DNA of 64,000 nt from an uncultured Sphingomonadaceae bacterium (GTDB lineage: Bacteria; Pseudomonadota; Alphaproteobacteria; Sphingomonadales; Sphingomonadaceae): positions 310,001-374,000 of the forward strand of contig CANMNF010000001.1 of the NCBI GenBank assembly GCA_947499255.1. The letters are read 5' to 3'. Made by a program: the position numbers and the translations under genes. A model generated the notes under the pieces. It saw nothing but the letters and a program-made list of their open reading frames with translations, searched no databases and was not told the DNA's origin. This document shows positions 54,640 through 63,500 of the stretch, piece by piece (within the stretch, counting starts at the first letter, position 1; each line of letters begins with the position of its first letter).

Positions 54640-55107
54640 ATGAATATCGGCAATCTCAAGACCAACGAAGAAGGCATTTTCGTCGGCCGCATTACCACTC
54701 TCGCATTCACGGCCACCGTGGCCCTGCGCGAGTTCACTTCGAACAACGACAAGGCGCCTGCCTATGACGTCATGGCGCTTTCAGCCGATCGTCGCAGCTG
54801 GGTGAAGGTTGGCGCGCTGTGGGAATACGCATCGAATGAAACAGGCGAGATGTTCTTGTCGGGCCGGATCGATGATCCCAGCCTCGACAAGCCGCTCGAT
54901 GTCGCGCTCTTCAACCAGGACGATGGCAGCTACAATGTTGCCTGGCGGCGTCCGAAGGCCAAGCGCAGCCTGCCAACCGCGACTAACGATGAGAGCGCGC
55001 TCCCGTCGCTGCCCGGCTTTGACGAAGAGGGCGAGCAAGAGCAGCGCCCCGCAGGCGATGGCCTGGGCGAGAGCACTTACGGCGCTGACCAGCAACAGGC
55101 TGCCTGA
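54640..55107 (+). CDS. DUF736 family protein
   Basis: A 155-residue protein; ATG 54640 has AAGGAGACGTTCC in front. MNIGNLKTNEEGIFVGRITTLAF is the characteristic DUF736 start. The core is an OB-like beta fold, with an acidic, disordered C-terminus (FDEEGEQEQRPAGDG). DUF736 proteins are abundant on alphaproteobacterial plasmids and ICEs, usually near conjugation or replication genes. Function not known; single-stranded DNA binding has been guessed from the fold. Confidence 0.9.
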   Translation: MNIGNLKTNEEGIFVGRITTLAFTATVALREFTSNNDKAPAYDVMALSADRRSWVKVGALWEYASNETGEMFLSGRIDDPSLDKPLDVALFNQDDGSYNVAWRRPKAKRSLPTATNDESALPSLPGFDEEGEQEQRPAGDGLGESTYGADQQQAA

Positions 55108-55151
55108 ACAGCATCCTCCGGCCGGCGCTTCCTCCCGCGCCGGCACCTTGG

Positions 55152-55188
55152 AAGGCCCGTCCCGCGCAAGCGAGGCGGGCCTTTTTTG
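55152..55188 (+). terminator. Rho-independent terminator after DUF736
   Basis: AAGGCCCG (55152-55159) pairs with CGGGCCTT (55176-55183), extended inside by CCCGC, followed by a T run (CTTTTTTGTG). Ends the transcript of the DUF7007-DUF736 block. Confidence 0.85.
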
Positions 55189-55553
55189 TGCTTGATGCTT
55201 CCTTGCCACCGAGGCCGTCCTAACTGCTTGTCCCCATGTGTCAGGAGGATTTCGCGCCGTGAGCAAAGCCGAGCGCATGAGCAGCGTTTGCACTTCATCT
55301 GAGAGGAGAGGGGGATACTCTCACTGATAGACCAAGTGTGGCACGCGGGGTGTGGCGCTCCGTCAAGGATCCGCGGTTCCCCCAATTTTTGCGTCCACTT
55401 CCGCTTGCGCGTCCGTTCCCGAAAAAATCGGCTCCCCCACGGCCCGCTTCGCGGCGCCGGCCGCTGGCCGGCGTCCCTGACCTCGCTGACCGCCGCGTGC
55501 CGGAAATGAGTTGTCATCAAGAGGATGACGATTTCAAAGTGGAGGATATTCCC
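55189..55553 (+). other. Non-coding leader before the DUF2493 gene
   Basis: 365 bases without a supported gene. It contains a variant of the purine-rich element (GAGAGGAGAGGGGGAT, 55303-55318) and a perfect hairpin CGCCGGCC-GCT-GGCCGGCG (55455-55473). GTGGAGGATATTCCC before ATG 55554 is the ribosome-binding site. The open frame from 55338 to the ATG is GC-rich and proline/arginine-rich and looks like chance read-through. Confidence 0.55.
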
Positions 55554-56540
55554 ATGACTACTTTTGCATCTTTCGAAGAACTCGCCAACGCACGCATTGC
55601 ACGGGCCGATGAGCGTTCCAGCACAACCCAAAGCTATGACGGAGCCTTTGTCGAACCATCCGATATGGCCAAACTTTCGGTCATCGACGGACCGACTTCT
55701 ACCGAGATGCCCGATCCCGATATGGCGCGGCGCGCGGTCGAAATGGCGATCGGCACGATTTTCGATGTGCTCAACGATACCCGCATGGAAGAATTCGCGC
55801 GGCAGCTGGCTTGGGGCATGGTCAATTCGTTTCATATGACTGCCCGGATTGCGGAAGGACGAGAAGACGAAGCGGCCAAGAAGCTGGGCGAGATGGCGCG
55901 CAACTACGATCCATCGGAAATCTATGCCAACGAGCTCGAAGAAGCACAGATGCTGTGCCAGACCTTGCAAGGGTGTAGGGAAGCGCTCGAAGCGATGCGC
56001 GATCACGCGGCTGATGTTTATCGCGTCGAAACCGGCAAGCCCTTTACCGCCACACGTGGAAGCCAGGTCAGCAAGAACGGGGTAACTGCGAGCCAGGTGC
56101 AGGCGCGTGATTTTCTGGCCTCACGCGCCAAGGACCGCAGGGCGCAATTCCAACCCGAAGGTCCGATGGTCGTGGTTTCGGGCGGGCAGGATGGCTGGCA
56201 TGATCACGCCATGGTCTGGGCCATGCTCGACGAAGTGAAAGCGCGCATTCCGAACTTGGTTCTGGCCACCACAGGCATGCGCAAAGGCGTCAATGCGATG
56301 GCCTGTGCCTGGGCCCAAGCGAATACGGTCAACGCGGTGCTGTTTGTGCCCGATCGCAAGCTGGGCAAGCGCGCGGCCTTTGTGCGCAACGAGAAGCTCG
56401 TGAACATGCGCCCGGTCGAAGCGATCGTGTGCGAAGGCTCGGGCGTCCAGGCCAATCTCGCGCAGCGACTCCGGGCTGCAGGCGTGCCGCTGCATGTTCG
56501 CCGGATTGCCGATCAGCAAAGCGCTCGGGTCACGGCCTGA
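55554..56540 (+). CDS. DUF2493 domain protein (SLOG-superfamily, YspA-like)
   Basis: A 328-residue protein from ATG 55554. The helical N-terminal half is of unknown type; the C-terminal Rossmann-like DUF2493 domain is clear: GPMVVVSGGQDGWHDHAMVWAMLDEV, GMRKGVNAMACAWAQ and VRNEKLVNMRPVEAIVCEGSGVQANLA. SLOG proteins are thought to bind nucleotides or nucleotide-derived ligands. Genes of this family are regularly found beside DUF736 genes in integrative elements. Confidence 0.88.
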   Translation: MTTFASFEELANARIARADERSSTTQSYDGAFVEPSDMAKLSVIDGPTSTEMPDPDMARRAVEMAIGTIFDVLNDTRMEEFARQLAWGMVNSFHMTARIAEGREDEAAKKLGEMARNYDPSEIYANELEEAQMLCQTLQGCREALEAMRDHAADVYRVETGKPFTATRGSQVSKNGVTASQVQARDFLASRAKDRRAQFQPEGPMVVVSGGQDGWHDHAMVWAMLDEVKARIPNLVLATTGMRKGVNAMACAWAQANTVNAVLFVPDRKLGKRAAFVRNEKLVNMRPVEAIVCEGSGVQANLAQRLRAAGVPLHVRRIADQQSARVTA

Positions 56541-56648
56541 GCGCTTCTTTCGGGAGGCCTTGGCACATCGCCGAGGTCTCCCATTATTTTGCTGCAAAGG
56601 TGCGCGTTTCATCGTCAATTGTGCGCGTATTTCTTTTGCAGCACTGGG

Positions 56649-56683
56649 CGGCGCGTCAGGGGCATCGAACCCCTGACGCGCCG
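56649..56683. other. Perfect 14-bp hairpin between convergent genes
   Basis: CGGCGCGTCAGGGG (56649-56662) and CCCCTGACGCGCCG (56670-56683) with the 7-base loop CATCGAA. It has no T run. Nearby are a second inverted repeat, GCTGCAAA (about 56590) with TTTGCAGC (about 56636), and two copies of GTGCGCGT. It lies between the convergent ends of the DUF2493 and coiled-coil genes, so it may be a bidirectional terminator or a recombination or transfer site. Confidence 0.6.
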
Positions 56684-56713
56684 ACGAGGATAGCCTGGTT
56701 TAGCAAGCGAAAT

Positions 56714-56932
56714 TCAAGTGCCTTGAAGCCGTTTGATTGCGGTATCTGGCTTGACCCTTCCGGCGGCTTCCAAGATCGCAAGCGCCTTGGCCGGACCGAC
56801 CTTTTTGATCGCCTTGTCGAGGCTCTTTCCGAGCTCTTCGGCTTCCAGTTTCGCTATCAGCTTTTTCTTCTCGGCAACCGCCGCCTCGGCTTTCGCCAAA
56901 GCTGCTTTCTCGCGCTCCACTTTCGTCACCAT
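56714..56932 (-). CDS. Small coiled-coil protein, possibly a transfer accessory protein
   Basis: A 72-residue basic, helical protein: MVTKVEREKAALAKAEAAVAEKKKLIAKLEAEELGKSLDKAIKKVGPAKALAILEAAG. The first 35 residues form a strongly predicted coiled coil. ATG 56932 has AGGAG six bases before it; the frame extends further upstream without family support. It resembles in size and character the small TraC/TraD accessory proteins of Ti-type plasmids, but the similarity is loose. It is divergent from the RHH-coupling-relaxase operon across the candidate oriT. Confidence 0.6.
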   Translation of the reverse strand: MVTKVEREKAALAKAEAAVAEKKKLIAKLEAEELGKSLDKAIKKVGPAKALAILEAAGRVKPDTAIKRLQGT

Positions 56933-57466
56933 TTCCATCTCCTGAATCGATCCAATCGGGACGCGAATGCTGACGCATCCGCGCCCCGATTTCCAGACTG
57001 ATTTATGTGAAAATTTGGTCGGCTTAGATCCTGTGTCTGGCACTCGGTTTGATGGTGTTGGTCGAAGGTTTGGTCCCATCCCGAACGAGCCACATGTCTC
57101 GTCCGGGACCGCGCTCTACTGCGCTAGGTTCGTTGCGCCTACGCGCTCCTCACCAAGCTCCGCCGAGCCTCCCGTCTCGCTTTGCTCGTCGTGCGTCTCG
57201 GCCCATTCGGGTGACGATCGCTTGGGGGGAAGGGGCAGGGGAGGTGGGCTTCATTTTATCGAGCCAGAAGGCTAACGTTCGACCTTCGGCCGATCCTCGT
57301 TGGATGAGTTCCCCCCGACTCGCCGAGCTTCTAAGCAACCTATCTCAGCACGAAGCCACCAAGTCCCTGATCTTGCACACCGAACACGGCTGAGCCGTAG
57401 GTTGCTGCAGTCAGTTTATCATTTGTAATTAATGGCTTAGTCAGAAACTTCTGCTTGTTCTCAAAC

Positions 57467-57482
57467 CTGCAGCGGGCTGCAG
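57467..57482 (+). promoter_or_regulatory. CTGCAG palindrome, RHH operator candidate 1
   Basis: CTGCAGCGGGCTGCAG, palindromic except for the central bases, 161 bp before the RHH start. Spaced exactly 62 bp (about six helical turns) from the next site. Confidence 0.6.
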
Positions 57483-57528
57483 CTAGTCGGCAAATTTCTA
57501 ACACTCATTGGAAATCAGTACGTTAGCG

Positions 57529-57544
57529 CTGCAGCCGGCTGCAG
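57529..57544 (+). promoter_or_regulatory. CTGCAG palindrome, RHH operator candidate 2
   Basis: CTGCAGCCGGCTGCAG is a perfect 16-bp palindrome, 35 bp upstream of the TATACT -10-like hexamer (57579-57584), so a bound protein would overlap the -35 region and repress. RHH proteins commonly autoregulate through such sites. Confidence 0.65.
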
Positions 57545-57627
57545 GCGCAAAACCTCTTCCAATGAAGATTATTCGCGCTATACTAATAAAGCGATACCCA
57601 AACCATGCACAGCCTTGAAGGTTATGT

Positions 57628-57918
57628 ATGGTTACCAAATTACAAAGTGTCGGGGTTACACTTAGTCCCCACACCGTTGACCAGATTGATGAGCTTGCAA
57701 AGGCTCGCGGGGTGTCCCGCTCCGAAGCCATTCGGATTTCCGTAGATATAGGCTTACCGCTCCTGAAGCTCGGTATGGCGCTGAATACGGAACGCGCTCT
57801 CACCATCCTCGAACACACGCAGCTTGCGCTTTCCCTTTTGGTTGAGCGGCAATACCCCGAAGACGTCAACGAGCTTATCAATCAGGCGTTGTCCAACGTG
57901 CGTGAATATCATGCGTGA
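57628..57918 (+). CDS. Ribbon-helix-helix DNA-binding protein, TrwA-like position (copy 2)
   Basis: A 96-residue protein. The RHH region reads TLSPHTVDQIDELAKARGVSRSEAIRISVDIGLPLL, with a first strand (KLQSVGVTL) and two helices; the rest is a helical tail. It is directly before the coupling protein and relaxase, the position of TrwA in R388 (an RHH protein that binds oriT, enhances relaxase cleavage and represses the operon). It is a paralogue of the gene at 37856. ATG of the next gene lies eight bases inside its end. Confidence 0.85.
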   Translation: MVTKLQSVGVTLSPHTVDQIDELAKARGVSRSEAIRISVDIGLPLLKLGMALNTERALTILEHTQLALSLLVERQYPEDVNELINQALSNVREYHA

Positions 57919-60307
57919 GGACATCCGTTTCAGCAAAAACGCAGCCACGCTTACGCACGATTCTGCGCGGGGGAGAGTGAAGCGAAACGCGACCAATTTC
58001 ACACGCGGATCCCAGCTCTTTCATCACGAAGTTCTGATGACCTGGGCAGGGGTACGACTGCCGCTGATTATCTGGGTGGTAACAGCACTTATTTTGCTTT
58101 GCGGTCTCGGGTTTTTCACCTTCAAAAACCAAGAAGTGCAGCTCGTCTTGATGCGCCTCATGGCAGTCACCTGGTCCTGGATGTCACTCGATCCAACCAA
58201 GGCTGTCAATCTTACCCTACCATCAGGTGATGTGGTTCGCGGGACGATGCAAATGGTGCCCTCTCACCCAGCGGTTGAAGCCGCATGGGCGCGCGCAATT
58301 CAGGTGACAGTGTCAGCGCTCATTGGGGCATCGTTCATCTGCGTTCCTCTGACTATTTGGTTCGTAGATTTTTCCAATCGGCGCGGCTCGGATATCCTCA
58401 CCGAACGGCACGAACGCGGCTCCGTCTTGGTCAACGACAGACAAACACTGGCGGATGCCATTGCGCGCCATAATTGGACCGAGCATAGTAAGGAATGTCT
58501 CGAACGCGAGCCATCCGAAGACCCAAAAGATGTGCTCGAGGAGGATCTAAAAAGTCGTATCCGGCGCGGCTTCCACCAACCCTATAAGATGGCCGGACTT
58601 CCGATGCCCTGGCGCCTTGAACAAAGCCACGCCATGTTCGTCGGGACAACCGGCGCGGGTAAGACAACCGAACTCAAGAAAATTATCGTCCAAGCGCGGA
58701 AGCGAGGGCATCGCTGCGTGGTGTTCGACCTTACGGGTGGGCTCGTCGAAAACTTCTTCAATAGAGATACAGACGTCATCCTGAATCCCATGGATGAACG
58801 CTGTGAGCCGTGGTCGATTTTCAACGATTGCGAAAATTACGCTGAGTTCATGAGCGCTGCCGCTGCGCTCGTTCCCAGTGGCCATAACGCTGAGGACGAT
58901 TTCTGGCAGAAGGCCGCTCGCACGCTGTTCGTCGAAATGTGCATGAAAATGACCAAGCTAGGTGTCCAATCGAACGGAGGCCTCGCCTACTTCCTCATGC
59001 ATTCAGACCTCAAGACGATCAGCCGACAGCTTGAAGGAACGATTGCAGGTCCGCTCATGTCTCCGTCGGCCGCCAAGATGGCTGAATCAATCCGCGCCAC
59101 CTTCAACGCGAACGCCAGCGTCTTCCGCTTTCTGCCCGAGCCTCCCAAGGGTGAGGAGGGGTTCTCGATCAACAAGTGGATGACCGAAGACGTAAAGGAG
59201 GGCTCGATCCTTTTCATCACATCCAGCCACCCTGATCTTGTCCTCAATCGGCCGCTACTGACGCTATGGATGGACCTGGCCGTTAACGCCCTTTTCCGCA
59301 TGGGCCGCACCCGTAATCTTCGCACATGGTTCCTGATTGATGAGGTCCATGCGCTGCACCGTCTTCCTGCCATCGAGCATGGTCTTCAAACGGCTCGCGC
59401 AGTCGGTGGCGCTTTCGTGCTTGGGATGCACTCATTCGGCGCTCTGAAGGATACCTATGGCGAGAACGGCGCTACACATCTGACCTCGCTTGCAGGCACC
59501 AAGCTGATCCTCAAACTGGCCGATCACGAAACCGCAGAGCAATGCTCCGAATTCATCGGCCGACGTGAGGTTCGCCAAATGGATGAAGCCTATTCCTACG
59601 GGTACAACAACAGCCGCGATGCATCGACGATCACACCGCGAAAGCAGATCGAAGAACTGGTTATGGCAGAAGACATCAAGGATCTCCCGAGCCTGCACGG
59701 TTTTATCAAATTCCCCGATGGTTTTCCCGCTGCGCGCATCAAGCTGAGTTGGCGCGACTATCAGACCGTCGCCGAAGGCTTTCAGCGCGTGCGCGAGATG
59801 CGCGCCGCCGCCTACACCCCAAGTGAAAAAGAGGCCGCGGAAATGGGAGTCGATGGCCGCGAGGGTGGCGGTCCGGACGACAAGCCCAAAAAGGTGATCG
59901 AGGCGGATGTTGAGCGAAGCGATGCCGAGCTTGAGGCTGAGCAACTGCGCAGGGAGATCGAAGGATCTCTGGGCCATGTCGTGGAAGAAGCTGAGCGCGA
60001 GATTTCGAAAAATGAGGACGGCCGCATCGATCCGGATGCCGCTAAGAACGCTGATGGGCACGTTGACCAGTTCAGGTTCAAGAAAACGGGTGAGAAGGAC
60101 TATCGAGAGCGTCAGAAACAGGCCCAGCGCGATGTCGAGGAACGATCAAACGAAAAGGACAAAACGACACATTCGCGCGACCTGCACAGCCGTCAAGACG
60201 GGCAGGAAAGCGAGCTGGCCAAGGAGAACCAGCGCGGCTTCGGTTCCGAGCCGAAAGACCGCGACGACTTCGGCATTGAGGACGATGACCAGGAGATTGG
60301 GCGGTGA
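57911..60307 (+). CDS. Type IV coupling protein, VirD4/TraD family (TrwB-like)
   Basis: A 798-residue protein starting at ATG 57911 inside the RHH stop. Two N-terminal membrane segments (LPLIIWVVTALILLCGLGFF and VSALIGASFICVPLTIWFV), then a RecA-type ATPase with Walker A GTTGAGKTT (about 244-252) and Walker B FLIDEVHAL (about 473-481). The last about 170 residues are hydrophilic and charged. It recruits the relaxosome to the secretion channel and pumps DNA. Residues upstream of 57911 in this frame are not used. Confidence 0.93.
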   Translation: MREDIRFSKNAATLTHDSARGRVKRNATNFTRGSQLFHHEVLMTWAGVRLPLIIWVVTALILLCGLGFFTFKNQEVQLVLMRLMAVTWSWMSLDPTKAVNLTLPSGDVVRGTMQMVPSHPAVEAAWARAIQVTVSALIGASFICVPLTIWFVDFSNRRGSDILTERHERGSVLVNDRQTLADAIARHNWTEHSKECLEREPSEDPKDVLEEDLKSRIRRGFHQPYKMAGLPMPWRLEQSHAMFVGTTGAGKTTELKKIIVQARKRGHRCVVFDLTGGLVENFFNRDTDVILNPMDERCEPWSIFNDCENYAEFMSAAAALVPSGHNAEDDFWQKAARTLFVEMCMKMTKLGVQSNGGLAYFLMHSDLKTISRQLEGTIAGPLMSPSAAKMAESIRATFNANASVFRFLPEPPKGEEGFSINKWMTEDVKEGSILFITSSHPDLVLNRPLLTLWMDLAVNALFRMGRTRNLRTWFLIDEVHALHRLPAIEHGLQTARAVGGAFVLGMHSFGALKDTYGENGATHLTSLAGTKLILKLADHETAEQCSEFIGRREVRQMDEAYSYGYNNSRDASTITPRKQIEELVMAEDIKDLPSLHGFIKFPDGFPAARIKLSWRDYQTVAEGFQRVREMRAAAYTPSEKEAAEMGVDGREGGGPDDKPKKVIEADVERSDAELEAEQLRREIEGSLGHVVEEAEREISKNEDGRIDPDAAKNADGHVDQFRFKKTGEKDYRERQKQAQRDVEERSNEKDKTTHSRDLHSRQDGQESELAKENQRGFGSEPKDRDDFGIEDDDQEIGR

Positions 60308-60588
60308 AACACTCTCCACGCGGCAAGGACGATTCTTCACACTTCAGAATGGGGCTTGGAAGACGAATTCGATGCGTCCGGGTTGCGCTTGGTCAAACGC
60401 AAGAGACACTCGCCAAACACCTCGGGATCGCGCGGAAAACCCTCATTACCTATGAGAATGGTCGCAGCGAGATACCTAGCCGCATCCTGAAGCGACTGTG
60501 CGACGATTTTGCCCTCGACGCGGGTTGGCTGCTCCTTGGCGATGCCTCTCGCCCCATGTTTGCGCACCATGAAGCCAAGGCGGCTTGA
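60304..60588 (+). CDS. XRE-family HTH regulator
   Basis: A 94-residue protein (GTG start, overlapping the coupling-protein stop). It has one Cro/C1-type helix-turn-helix: IRCVRVALGQTQETLAKHLGIARKTLITYENGRSEIPSRILKRL. The C-terminal tail (DDFALDAGWLLLGDASRP) is common in phage-type repressors. Its place between coupling protein and relaxase is unusual and suggests it fine-tunes relaxase expression. One base separates its stop from the relaxase ATG. Confidence 0.9.
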   Translation: MKHSPRGKDDSSHFRMGLGRRIRCVRVALGQTQETLAKHLGIARKTLITYENGRSEIPSRILKRLCDDFALDAGWLLLGDASRPMFAHHEAKAA

Positions 60589-60589
60589 A

Positions 60590-63500
60590 ATGCTATCGGT
60601 TGCCTCCGTGTCATCTGCAGGCGGCGCAGCGAACTATTTTGCGAAAGACGACTATTACGTGGGCGACGGCCCTGCGGAGCTCAGCGAGTGGGGAGGGAAG
60701 GGCGCTGAGGCGCTTGGGCTATCAGGACCGGTGTCGAAGGAAGACTTTGAGAAGGTCCTGGATGGGAAGCTGCCCGACGGGACCGTTATCAACGCAAGCG
60801 ACAAGCGGCGCGCGGGGATCGATCTGACATTTTCAATGCCCAAGTCAGCGAGCCTCATGGCTCAATTGGGCGGCGATAAGAGGGTTCTTGGAGCTCAACA
60901 CGCGGCTGTTAAGTCGGTGATGAGCTACCTCGAAAAGCACTTTGCAGAAGCGAGAGACTATTCGCGCAATCCGAAAGGGGAACCGATTAGAACCGGGACG
61001 CTGCTCTACGCTCTTTTCCAGCACGATACGAGCCGCAAGCTCGATCCTCAGAACCACACCCACGCCGTGATCGCGGCGATGACGCAAGATAAAGAGGGCA
61101 GCTGGAAGGCGCTTTGGAACACAGAGATCTGGAAGAACAATTCCGTTCTCGGATCGATCTACAACGCGGCTCTCAGGACCAATTTGGAAAGGCTAGGATA
61201 CCAGACCGAGATCACCGGGAAACACGGCCAGTTCGAGATCAAAGACGTCTCGCGCGACGTCATCGAAGCCTTTAGTCAGCGACGCCAGGACATTCTCGCC
61301 GAAGCTGAGAAACAGGGGAAAGGGAAGAACGAACCAGAGGCCCTTCGAAGAATCACAAAAATGACCCGCGACCCCAAGCTTAACGCCGACGACAAGCAGC
61401 GGTTGCGCACCGAATGGAAAGAGCGTGCAGCAGCGCTCGACTTCAATGCAAAAGAGCATGTAGCGGCAGCCATAGCCAGAGCACCCACTGCAGGGGAAAG
61501 GCCGCTAGGTTCACCCGCGAACGTCCAGACTCTTATCAAAACAATCCGCGAGACAGCGAAGATATACACCCGTCCAGCGGACGCGCTGACAACCAACGGC
61601 CTTAAGAGGACGCTGCTCACCCCCACACAGTTGCGAACTGAGATGGCGACTGCATCCGCTGTTCGGATCATCGGGGAGCGTGAAACCTCCTGGACCCAAG
61701 CCGAGCTGGTCAAGACGTCGCTCGACGTGGGCCTCAAAGGTGTCACCGCAGACGGTGTTGAGGCGCGCATCGACAGTCTCATTCAAGATGGCAAGATGCT
61801 CGAGGGAGCCACCACGCGGCTCGATAAGCAGATTGAGAAATACACCACGCCCGAACACCAAATGATCGAACGGGCGACGCTCAAGAATGTCGCGGCAGGT
61901 AAAAATGCCAGCCCCGGCATGATCGAAGCGTCCGAAGCGCCGGGGCGGCTGAAGGAAGTGTCCGGGGGCCGCGAACTCACCGCCGAGCAGATAGCGGCCG
62001 GCACGCTTGCGCTGTCAAGCGATGACCGCACCATCGTCATTCAAGGGGTTGCCGGGGCGGGTAAGACGACGCTGATCTCTGCCATTGCAAGCGTCGCGCA
62101 TCAGGAGGGCAGGGAGGTGCTTGGCCTCGCCTTTGCCAACAAGATGGTCAACGATCTTCGCAGCGACACCGAAATCCGCAGGCAAGGAGGCGAACTGGTT
62201 GAAAGCGAGATTGAAGCGAAGACCGTTTCGTCCTTCATCAACCAGCATTTGGGCGGTGCACTCCACGGCTCAGGACCACGATACGAAGCCTCGCGCGCAG
62301 TGTTGGAGGGCAAGATACTCGTCCTCGATGAAGCGTCCCTCGTCGCAAACAAGCCAATGAATGATCTCCTCACCATCGCCAACAAGCTCGGTGTCGAAAA
62401 GCTCATCATGATCGGCGACAGAGCCCAGCTGCAGCCGATCGAGGCGGGCAAATCATTCTCGCTCATCCAGGCGGATAATCCCGCGATGGCGCGTCTCGAT
62501 ACAAGCCTGAGGCAGCGCACAGAGCATATGAAGGAAGCGGCAGGGCTCGCCCGGTCTGGAAACTTCAAGGAGAGCTTCGAGAGGCTTGGAGAAAGGGTTG
62601 TAGAGGCGGGCAAAGACCACTTGGAGGTGACCGCCAAAACATGGCTCGATCTTTCAGCTGAAGACCGCGATCGCACCGCGATCTATTCGTCGGGTCGTGA
62701 CGCGCGCTCTCTGGTGAACCGAATGGTGCAAGACGGCCTGAGGGCAGAAGGCAAGGTCACCGGCGAGGGGCTTACGCTGACGACGCTTCTGCCGGCCCAC
62801 GCAACCCGCGAAGAGCTACGCTATCCCGGAACTTACCGAGAGGGGCAACTCCTCGAGGTCATGCGCCATAACGCTCCGGGTGATCTCCTGCGAGGACGAT
62901 ACGATGTCGAAGGAGTAGACGAACAGGGAAGAGTGCTGCTGCGCAACGAGAATGGAAAACTCCAAAGGTTTGACCCGTCGAGGATCGATCCTGCCGACAA
63001 GCGCGATGCTCTGCGTCTTTCAGAAAAGCATGAAGAGATGGTCTTTGAGGGCGACAAGGTGCGCTGGACCGAGAAGGACGACGCCCGCAAGCTGATGAAG
63101 TCCGAAGAAGCCAAGGTGCTCAAAATCAAGGACGGCGTTGTCACCGTCGAAAACCGAAATGGCGACACGGTCGAACTGAAACAGGGCGACAGGATGCTTG
63201 AACGCATGGGGCTCGCCTACGCGCTCAACATGCACCAGGCGCAAGGGGATACTCGCGATATGGCAATCGGCGAGATGCATTCCTCTGCGCGCCACCTGTC
63301 GAACCAAAGACTGGCGCTGGTGATGATGACCCGGGTGCGCGATGACATCACGATCATCACCAACGACAAAGACCGGCTGCTCGCCCAAATCGGGCGCAAC
63401 CCTGGAGACAAGACCAGCGCATTGGAAACACTTGGCGAAAAGCAGGTCGAACTGCCCAAAGGGGGCGGACCGGCTCGCGACTTTCATCCGAAGATTCCCG

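Larger units (their letters stand above)
56933..57627. other. Candidate origin of transfer (oriT) and control region
   Basis: 695 bases without a supported gene, between the divergent coiled-coil gene and the RHH-coupling protein-relaxase operon. In R388 and relatives the oriT lies just before trwA. Structures seen: an inverted repeat CCCGAACGAG (57080-57089) / CTCGTCCGGG (57098-57107), one mismatch, 8-base loop; a short palindrome ACGGCTGAGCCGT (57386-57398); two 16-bp CTGCAG palindromes (57467, 57529); a TATACT -10-like hexamer at 57579-57584. The exact nic site cannot be read off. Confidence 0.5.

Noticed and set aside
56649-56683. Resemblance of the hairpin to a tRNA T arm or attachment site
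   Set aside because: The stem is 14 bp and there is no acceptor, D or anticodon arm beside it, so it is not a tRNA.
57049-57393. 114-codon ORF in the candidate oriT region
   Set aside because: No start context and no family; the region has inverted repeats and looks regulatory. A degraded gene cannot be fully excluded.
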